The translations under genes were made by a program, and so were the position numbers. DNA of 20,682 nucleotides, from the NCBI GenBank assembly GCA_051744245.1, contig JBNJCV010000025.1, forward strand, positions 1-20,682. The letters run 5' to 3'. Under the pieces are notes generated by a model. That model was not told where the DNA came from and made no database searches. It was given only the letters and a program-made list of their open reading frames with translations. Shown here piece by piece: positions 15,554 to 20,682 of this stretch. Source of the DNA: M55B165 sp051744245 (GTDB taxonomy: Bacteria; Actinomycetota; Humimicrobiia; Humimicrobiales; Humimicrobiaceae). Position 1 is the first letter of the stretch; each line of letters begins with the position of its first letter.

Positions 15554-16747
15554 TTGAAAAGAAATAACTTTAAAAATTATTTAATGGAGTTTCCTAACTA
15601 CATCTCCTTATTTATTTTCTCGTTTTATATGATGCTTGCAAGCCCTATTCTTCTAGATATAAGTAATTATTTTAATGTATCTCCTGAAAACATGAACTTT
15701 ATAATAACCTTTTTTTTGATTGGAGAAGCTGCAGGCATGCTGGCACTAATTTTTTTAAACAGAAAATTTAGCAGCATCAATGTAGTCATATGGGTCTATA
15801 TTTTACTAATCCCTGTGTTAATTGGATTAATCCTGGCAACGTCTTTAATTTTTTTCTATGTTCTATATTTTATTTCTGGTTTCCTTCTAGGAATTATATT
15901 TATGAACGCCAATATCAGCATGCTGGAAGGAGGAGTAAAAAACAAGGATAGCGTTATTAATCTAGGCCATGGCTTTTTTGCCATTGGTGCACTTGCCTCT
16001 CCTTTTTTTGCTTCAAGCTTGGTGAATAGACAAATAAACTGGAAGCTGATTTACCTGGCAGTTATCGTTTTAGTGTTAATTTCTCTTATCTCTTACCTCT
16101 TTAAAAATAAAAGAAAGCGAGCTAAGACAGGCCTGGAAAAGGAAAAGAGAGTTATTTCCATGAAAGGATTATTTAAAAACAAGAATAAAAATATATACAT
16201 GATTCTTACGGTAATTTTAATGCTTTTCTATGTCATGTCTGAGGTAACAGTTTTTTCCTGGGCACCGACTTTTTTCAGGGTCGAGAAATTATTTGACCTC
16301 TACAGTGCCAGCTTTATAGTTTCTGTATTCTGGATAGGAATACTTGTAGGAAGGCTGTCGGTAAGCTTTCTGTCATATAAATTCAAAGCTGGTGCTTTGT
16401 TGATAGCCCTATCAATTATTAGTATTACCGGATTAATGCTAGCAATTTTTCCAATAAGGCAGGAAATAAATTTTATCGGAGCAGGACTTACAGGACTAGG
16501 TTTTTCTGGGATACCGCCCTTGTTAATTTCCTCTGCGGGTAGAATATTTGGTTCAGGAAAAGATGTCGCATTGACTATACTTTTTGTGGTGGGAATAACA
16601 AGTGGCAGTTTAATTCCTCTTTTAATTAGGTCTATAGCCAATTATAGCTTTTTTCTTTCAATGGCAATAGCCATTATGTTTATGGTAGTTTTCGCTATTT
16701 TTGTAATTATCCGAAAATATTATAGGAAAACTCTAAAAAAATCATAA
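15554..16747 (+). CDS. Major facilitator superfamily transporter
   Basis: This roughly 397-residue protein (404 if the ATG at 15533 is used) has twelve predicted membrane helices in two six-helix halves, separated by a basic cytoplasmic loop (residues around 193-220, rich in Lys/Arg). The first half has GEAAGMLALIFLNRKF in place of the classical loop 2-3 motif. The second half repeats it as GILVGRLSVSFLSYKF, supporting the MFS assignment. LGHGFFAIGALASP is reminiscent of sugar-type (FucP-like) MFS proteins, but the substrate cannot be assigned. It is monocistronic as far as seen. AT-rich codon use matches the neighbours. I preferred the TTG start because of the ribosome-binding site at 15544-15549. 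Confidence 0.88.
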   Translation: MKRNNFKNYLMEFPNYISLFIFSFYMMLASPILLDISNYFNVSPENMNFIITFFLIGEAAGMLALIFLNRKFSSINVVIWVYILLIPVLIGLILATSLIFFYVLYFISGFLLGIIFMNANISMLEGGVKNKDSVINLGHGFFAIGALASPFFASSLVNRQINWKLIYLAVIVLVLISLISYLFKNKRKRAKTGLEKEKRVISMKGLFKNKNKNIYMILTVILMLFYVMSEVTVFSWAPTFFRVEKLFDLYSASFIVSVFWIGILVGRLSVSFLSYKFKAGALLIALSIISITGLMLAIFPIRQEINFIGAGLTGLGFSGIPPLLISSAGRIFGSGKDVALTILFVVGITSGSLIPLLIRSIANYSFFLSMAIAIMFMVVFAIFVIIRKYYRKTLKKS

Positions 16748-16908
16748 GCTTAAATCGCGATACCTAAATCAATAATTCATTATCTAATCCTATTAAAAGA
16801 TACGGTTTTTGGTGGAGAGCCGAAAATTAGTGATGCCCCTGAGTAGTGAAAAGTCGAACTGTATTCTAAAGGAATTAGAGAAATTTAGATCAATTTTTAG
16901 TTAATAAG

Positions 16909-17052
16909 ATGACTAAATTAATGATGTTTTTTAAACCGTCAATATTTTATCCATACACTCTTCTTTCTATTATCCTGCCTATTATAGGGTATCGAAATAG
17001 AGTACAAAATATTGAGATATTCATTCTATTGACATTTTATCTTTTAATATAA
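16909..17052 (+). CDS. Possible 47-residue two-helix membrane peptide (weak)
   Basis: An ATG-started open frame encodes a 47-residue peptide with a basic start, two hydrophobic stretches and a charged YRNRVQN turn. It has no clear Shine-Dalgarno and I recognise no family. It is the only coding-like content in the 16748-17218 gap and may be chance or a gene fragment. Confidence 0.2.
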   Translation: MTKLMMFFKPSIFYPYTLLSIILPIIGYRNRVQNIEIFILLTFYLLI

Positions 17053-17126
17053 GAGATTTTGTATCTGTTTAGTATTTCTTTTTTGACCTGTTTTCTCCAT
17101 AACTTGTAAAGCTGCATATTTTTGCT

Positions 17127-17156
17127 GCAACAATCATTATTTATAATCATTGTTGC
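17127..17156. terminator. Long imperfect hairpin beyond the transglutaminase gene
   Basis: GCAACAATCATTA (17127-17139) and TAATCATTGTTGC (17144-17156) pair with a single C-C mismatch around a TTTA loop. It lies about 60 bp after the stop of the minus-strand gene at 17219, so a termination or RNA-end protection role is plausible. No T-run follows on either strand, so it is not a standard intrinsic terminator. Confidence 0.4.
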
Positions 17157-17218
17157 GTTATATCATTCATCTCGGGAAACTTTACAAGGATCAATTGGTA
17201 ATATTTATCTGTTAGACC

Positions 17219-18100
17219 TTATCGAAAAAATCGGCCAAATTCATAACCTGGATAATGTATATTATCCAGGTCAATTTGAATTGCAGTTTCATCCATTGCA
17301 TTCTGTGTATCAGAATTACTTTTTATATTCATGTCCCATGAATCAAGACCTTTTAAGTATGCATAATAACCATATATTTCTTTTTGCTGTTCAGAATTAC
17401 TTTTATCCAATGGAATTACTGGTTCCGCTGGATTATAGTTATCTTTAACATACCATCCGCTTGTTGTGTCTATCAATATCCAATTGTTATCCAAATAGAT
17501 TTCTACAAATACATGACCCTTATGTACCTTTGCTTTTTCTCTGTCTTCCTGGAACTGCTTTATCCAGGGGATACTGGCAGTTTCAAGCATTACTGAGGGG
17601 TATCCAAAGTGGCGAGCAACAGCTGAATAGACAAGTGCATAATCATGACAGCCCCCCAGTTTATGTTCCTTTAACAGTTGGTCTACGGTTACCACACCAA
17701 TATGGCTGCCCCTGGCTGTGAAGGAAGAAAACTCACTGATAATCCAATTATATATACTGCAAAGGTGGTCCATGTCCTTTTTTTCAGAGTATAATTTTTC
17801 TAGTGCTTTGGTATCTGATATTTTAGATTGTTCACCCTGAGACAGGTATTTATCAGGATTATCATAGTCAATACCAAAGGCAGTACCATATTCTACAGCA
17901 TCAGGTTGTGGTTCTGGTTCTTCTTCAGGTAGCTCCTCGGACTCTTTTTCAGGTGGTTCTTCTTCTTTTTCACCATCAGCTACTCCTGCTTCTTCTGTGA
18001 TAAGAGCCCTGCAACCACAACCGTCTGCAAGGGCTGCTACAGAAAATATACATATAAGGGTTAGAGTGGCAAGGATAATAAGAAGTTTGTTTTTCTTCAT
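17219..18100 (-). CDS. Secreted transglutaminase-like (papain-fold) protein
   Basis: This roughly 293-residue exported protein has a basic start, a hydrophobic signal segment and a likely cleavage after ALA (about residue 27). A Glu/Pro-rich, strongly acidic linker (about 37-68) follows. The C-terminal region carries the transglutaminase-core triad in the usual order: GGCHDYA (C152, numbered from the first ATG), KGHVFVEI (H197) and ILIDTT (D212). Bacterial relatives act as proteases or peptide-modifying enzymes outside the membrane; the substrate is unknown. Two ATGs are adjacent. GGAGG (18107-18111) is three bases from the first (18103) and six from the second (18100), so I chose the second. 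A 7-bp inverted repeat, TATCCTA/TAGGATA (18138-18156), lies just upstream and could be an operator. Confidence 0.9.
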   Translation of the reverse strand: MKKNKLLIILATLTLICIFSVAALADGCGCRALITEEAGVADGEKEEEPPEKESEELPEEEPEPQPDAVEYGTAFGIDYDNPDKYLSQGEQSKISDTKALEKLYSEKKDMDHLCSIYNWIISEFSSFTARGSHIGVVTVDQLLKEHKLGGCHDYALVYSAVARHFGYPSVMLETASIPWIKQFQEDREKAKVHKGHVFVEIYLDNNWILIDTTSGWYVKDNYNPAEPVIPLDKSNSEQQKEIYGYYAYLKGLDSWDMNIKSNSDTQNAMDETAIQIDLDNIHYPGYEFGRFFR

Positions 18101-18137
18101 CATAATCCTCCAGGTAATATTGTGGGAGGTATTTTGT

Positions 18138-18156
18138 TATCCTAATTAATAGGATA
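18138..18156. promoter_or_regulatory. Inverted repeat, possible operator upstream of the transglutaminase gene
   Basis: TATCCTA and TAGGATA are perfect 7-bp arms around ATTAA. The site lies about 40 bp before the transglutaminase start, in the divergent gap with the methyltransferase-like gene, a usual place for a regulator site. No regulator gene is nearby. Confidence 0.35.
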
Positions 18157-18192
18157 TACCCTTTAATCCATAATGTTAATTTTGTAAAATAA

Positions 18193-18221
18193 TTGACTAA
18201 TATGGAAAGAAATAATATAAA
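18193..18221 (+). promoter_or_regulatory. Strong sigma-70-like promoter for the methyltransferase-like gene
   Basis: TTGACT (18193-18198), 17 bp, TATAAA (18216-18221) is close to consensus. Transcription would start near 18228, leaving an unusually long leader of about 170 bases before the start at 18400. The leader begins with GGTTGGGGACAG. I see no known riboswitch in it. Confidence 0.6.
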
Positions 18222-18399
18222 TTATATGGTTGGGGACAGTAGACGTTCAAACTAAAATTTTGAGTTTAAATAGGGTTTTTATACCACAATTAAGTTTCTA
18301 ACATATAAAAATCTTTGAATTTAATTAACATCCTTCTTTTTAAGTAATAAAATGTTCATAGGAAAATACTTTTCATAAAAAATTAATAAGGAGCTGTCC

Positions 18400-18969
18400 A
18401 TGCAACTTATACCAGCATTTAAAATAGGAATATTTAATGCCTGGATATTTGCAGCATGTTATTTTCTTCTATCTTATTCAATAATGCTAATTAATAGAAA
18501 AGTTTATAAGAAATTAAGCAATCCTCCTGATACGAATTTAACCAGAAGAGAAAAAATTATAGGTTATATTGCTTCCATGATCACCCATATTGCCTTCCTG
18601 TATTCTATTTTCCTACCTTTAAAGCTTAAAACGGCATGGTTTTATATGGGGTTTTTTTTATTCTTATCAGCAGTAGTGGTGCTGATAGCTGCTGGCGTAA
18701 ATTTTATTACTACTCCACCAGATAGGCCAGCAACTAAAGGGATATATAGTTATTTAAGACACCCAATATATCTTTCCAATACCTTAGCCCTTATAGGGAT
18801 AGGTATAGCTACCGCTTCATGGGTTATCCTGTTAGTTGCAGCAATATTTCTAATTTTAGCAAATATGGTTGCTATTTATGAAGAACGCTACTGTATAAGG
18901 AAGTATGGAGATACTTATGTAGAATATTTAAATAAAGTTCCCCGATGGATTGGGATACCAAATCCCTAA
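18400..18969 (+). CDS. Isoprenylcysteine carboxyl methyltransferase-like membrane protein (ICMT/PEMT family)
   Basis: This 189-residue protein has four to five membrane helices and the family's C-terminal SAM-binding pattern: GIYSYLRHPIYLSNT (114-128), then EERYCIRKYGDTYVEY (161-176) and a closing PRWIG. These match bacterial ICMT-like and phospholipid-methyltransferase-like proteins, which methylate small lipophilic or membrane-bound acceptors. The acceptor here is unknown; bacteria lack prenylated CaaX proteins. AAGGAG (18388-18393) lies six bases before the ATG. It is divergent from the transglutaminase gene with its own strong promoter. The gene is framed by TTGGGGACAG (18230-18239) and CTGTCCCAA (18984-18992), which may be coincidental. 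Confidence 0.9.
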   Translation: MQLIPAFKIGIFNAWIFAACYFLLSYSIMLINRKVYKKLSNPPDTNLTRREKIIGYIASMITHIAFLYSIFLPLKLKTAWFYMGFFLFLSAVVVLIAAGVNFITTPPDRPATKGIYSYLRHPIYLSNTLALIGIGIATASWVILLVAAIFLILANMVAIYEERYCIRKYGDTYVEYLNKVPRWIGIPNP

Positions 18970-19109
18970 AAAAGCAAAGTTGGCTGTCCCAAGTAGTAAA
19001 ATTTCGAACCAAATTATCAAAGAATTAATTAAATTTAATGAAATGGTATTTGAAATTTGTTTACTCCAAGTTTTAAAACCTGAATAATATTATAAAATAA
19101 CTGTAATTT

Positions 19110-19250
19110 TTATATCCCTGAAGATGTTCTTACAAGACCAACAAATCTTAACCTGGAAACATTGAAGTCTGCATAACAGTATAGCTGATTTGCTGTAAGG
19201 ACCCCCATTCCTATATGCTCCGGCTGATAAATATTTAGGTGTGTAATATT
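19110..19250 (-). pseudogene. Truncated reading frame, probably the 3' end of a gene cut by the insertion sequence
   Basis: On the minus strand 46 codons are open up to a TAA at 19110-19112. The run includes YQPEHIGMGVLTANQLY and ADFNVSRLRFVGLVRTSSGI, which looks protein-like rather than random. It has no start codon context and begins right where the insertion sequence end appears to lie (about 19255). I do not recognise the family. A chance open frame cannot be excluded. The rest of 18970-19109 shows nothing except a weak dispersed repeat. Confidence 0.3.
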
Positions 19251-19263
19251 TTAGGGGCCTATT

Positions 19264-19288
19264 GCCTCACCTAAAAAAGTATCCGAAA
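19264..19288. repeat. Insertion-sequence end repeat, outer copy
   Basis: This 25-bp unit, with core TAAAAAAGTA, matches 21 of 25 bases of the copy at 19300-19324. Two tandemly spaced copies beyond the transposase stop are typical of transposase-binding sites in an IS end. The outer boundary of the element is probably near 19255. Confidence 0.5.
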
Positions 19289-19299
19289 GCCAATACGTT

Positions 19300-19324
19300 G
19301 CGTCACGTAAAAAAGTACCTGAAA
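19300..19324. repeat. Insertion-sequence end repeat, inner copy
   Basis: This is the second copy of the 25-bp unit (GCGTCACG, then TAAAAAAGTA, then CCTGAAA), 36 bp from the first, in the same orientation. It lies about 70 bp from the transposase stop codon. Confidence 0.5.
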
Positions 19325-19396
19325 TAAAACTAATAACAGAAGGGGTTACAAGGAGTAAAACAGGTGTGCTACCCACAGAGATATCCGTAAGGCCCA

Positions 19397-20620
19397 TCAT
19401 CTACTAACCCCATTCCTTTCCACGGTTTTTTTAAGTGAATTTAATTTTAACAGCTTATCCTGCAACCGTGAAATTTTTCTTTTAAGATCTGCAGGATTTA
19501 GAACATCATATTCTTTTTTTAAATTTTCTTTTACATTATCATCGATGTCTTTACTCATTAGTACCCTTCTATATGGGGTAGTGGCTACATCGTATTTCTT
19601 GCTAACCCTACTTCCATTTCTGGTTTTCTCTACGAGCTTTACTACCGGCTGAAAAAAGTTTGTATAATATCCAAGATAAAGATACAGCTCATTTAATACT
19701 TTTAGCTCCTCTTCTGTGTCATACCTTAGATATCCAACAGCTCTTCTTACAATGGAGTAGTTTTTCTGCTCCACAAAGCAGGAATCATTTTTCCTGTAGG
19801 CACGGGATCTGGTAAAGGTAATACTATTAGCCTTGCAGTAGCGTAGCATTTGATCATTTATAAATTCAGAACCGTTGTCTGAATCAATACCAAGTATTTT
19901 GAATGGAAATCTTACCGATGCCGCCCTAATGGCAGAAAATACATGAACCTGTGCCTTGTTCTTGCAGGCGACTGCAATATCCCAGCAGGTGGCTACATCG
20001 CTAAAGTTTAGGCTCTGTGCATAATCTCCTGAGACATTTCCCCCGTCATGGCCCACTAGGTCAACTTCTACAAAGCCAGGCACAGTATCATTCCAATCAG
20101 AGAAAGTTTTTATTGGTATTGCTTTCTTTAGAAGTGTCCCAGGCTTTGTCCCTTTTCTTCCCTTCTTTAGCCTGTAACTATCCCTTAGTGACTTTAGAAG
20201 CCTGTCTATTGTAGAGGCTGATATTCTTAGTAGCTTTTCTTTTGTGTCAGGTGAAATATTTATCTCCTTATGTTTTTCCAGCTTTTCTATAGCTTCAGCC
20301 ATAAAAGGGGCAAGGCGCTTTGAGCAGATAAAGTCAAATACTACCCAGATCCTTTTAAGTGCAAGGTATACATCATAGCCATATATTTTTTCTCTTTTTC
20401 TTTTTGGCTTTTTACCTCCAATTACATATTTTATTTTTTTGCCATCTACTGTTCTGTATCCCACTACTTTTCCCGGGCAAAGTCTTAAGGCTCTTGCTGC
20501 ATATTTTCTGTTGTAGCCCGTAATGGCTGAAAATTCATCAAGGATAGCTCCCTTTTGCTTTTTTGTTGCTTTGTTATATCTTTCTTTAAGTTCGGAAGTT
20601 ATTGCTTTTTTATGCTTCAT
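19397..20620 (-). CDS. DDE transposase with rve integrase core
   Basis: This transposase of about 407 residues (410 from the upstream ATG at 20629) has an N-terminal helix-turn-helix-like region (about 25-50, FSAITGYNRKYAARAL) and a basic linker. Its integrase core follows: GFVEVDLVGHDGG (D190), LGIDSDNGSEF (D251) and CFVEQKNYS (E287). The D251-E287 spacing is the classical 35 residues. The pattern resembles IS481/ISNCY-like integrase-type transposases, but I cannot name the exact family. I favour the ATG at 20618-20620 because AAGGA (20629-20633) is eight bases upstream; the first ATG overlaps that site. A strong hairpin lies directly upstream. It is full length, with no frameshift. Confidence 0.93.
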   Translation of the reverse strand: MKHKKAITSELKERYNKATKKQKGAILDEFSAITGYNRKYAARALRLCPGKVVGYRTVDGKKIKYVIGGKKPKRKREKIYGYDVYLALKRIWVVFDFICSKRLAPFMAEAIEKLEKHKEINISPDTKEKLLRISASTIDRLLKSLRDSYRLKKGRKGTKPGTLLKKAIPIKTFSDWNDTVPGFVEVDLVGHDGGNVSGDYAQSLNFSDVATCWDIAVACKNKAQVHVFSAIRAASVRFPFKILGIDSDNGSEFINDQMLRYCKANSITFTRSRAYRKNDSCFVEQKNYSIVRRAVGYLRYDTEEELKVLNELYLYLGYYTNFFQPVVKLVEKTRNGSRVSKKYDVATTPYRRVLMSKDIDDNVKENLKKEYDVLNPADLKRKISRLQDKLLKLNSLKKTVERNGVSR

Positions 20621-20636
20621 TGCCAGCATCCTTACC

Positions 20637-20674
20637 CCCTATATTTGAATATATAGTTTTTTTCAAATATAGGG
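20637..20674. repeat. 13-bp perfect inverted repeat upstream of the transposase
   Basis: CCCTATATTTGAA (20637-20649) and TTCAAATATAGGG (20662-20674) are perfect inverted copies around a 12-bp AT loop. In a minus-strand transcript this folds into a hairpin whose base ends three bases before the AAGGA ribosome site, so it could restrain transposase translation from read-through RNA. It also overlaps a possible promoter (TTGAAA, 17 bp, TATAGG). Confidence 0.65.
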
Positions 20675-20682
20675 TTTTATTC

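Larger units (their letters stand above)
19250..20682 (-). mobile_element. Insertion sequence of the DDE/rve integrase type (right end outside window)
   Basis: The element comprises the transposase gene at 19397-20620 plus the left-end repeats at 19264-19324. I see no matching end sequence before base 20682, so the other terminus lies beyond the window. The outer left boundary near 19250-19256 is inferred from where the end repeats stop and a different open frame begins. The transposase gene is intact, so the element may be active. Confidence 0.7.

Noticed and set aside
17122..17721. Plus-strand open frames across 17122-17721
   Set aside because: They run mostly antisense through the transglutaminase gene, whose frame carries a signal peptide, catalytic triad and ribosome site.
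19264..19324. CRISPR array
   Set aside because: There are only two imperfect repeats, next to a transposase and without cas genes; they fit IS end repeats.

Overview
The DNA is AT-rich, bacterial in style (Shine-Dalgarno sites, sigma-70-like promoters, an intrinsic terminator) and shows a mix of metabolic, RNA-repair, envelope and mobile functions. A leuACDB-like operon with NifV-type synthases, an RtcB/archease pair, a YerB-type (DUF3048) lipoprotein and a flavodoxin suggest an anaerobic low-G+C or deep-branching bacterium. The sequence alone does not fix the phylum.

Layout. 1-5155 (minus strand): a five-gene operon with two NifV/homocitrate-synthase-like proteins, large and small subunits of an aconitase-family hydro-lyase, and an isocitrate-dehydrogenase-type enzyme cut by the window edge. 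Spacings are 3 bp, 12 bp and two ATGA overlaps, with a good promoter at 5258-5286. 5337-7232 (minus): archease followed by rtcB. 7385-8142: an orphan terminator, a small lysine-rich protein and an LsrG-like monooxygenase. 8307-9362 (plus): DUF3048 lipoprotein, convergent with a large acyl-activating/ACP/acyltransferase fusion (9380-11941, minus). 11942-15532: gene-poor, decaying DNA holding two fossils of CPBP-type intramembrane protease genes on either side of an intact CPBP gene plus flavodoxin. 15554-18969: MFS transporter, secreted transglutaminase-like protein and isoprenylcysteine-methyltransferase-like membrane protein. 18970-20682: a DDE insertion sequence with paired end repeats, next to a truncated reading frame it may have interrupted.

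How the genes work together. The operon would condense acetyl-CoA with a 2-oxoacid, isomerise the product and oxidatively decarboxylate it. The last enzyme keeps the residues that bind isocitrate in E. coli Icd, so the simplest reading is oxaloacetate to citrate to isocitrate to 2-oxoglutarate, with the NifV-like pair acting as a Re-type citrate synthase. A homocitrate route remains possible.

The most striking observation is in that synthase pair. The upstream protein keeps the metal-binding barrel residues but has lost the HESGIH lid motif. The downstream protein keeps HESGIH but has lost two of the three metal ligands (Asp to Asn, His to Tyr). In this family the lid residues reach into the partner subunit's barrel, so the pair looks like an obligate heterodimer with one composite active site.
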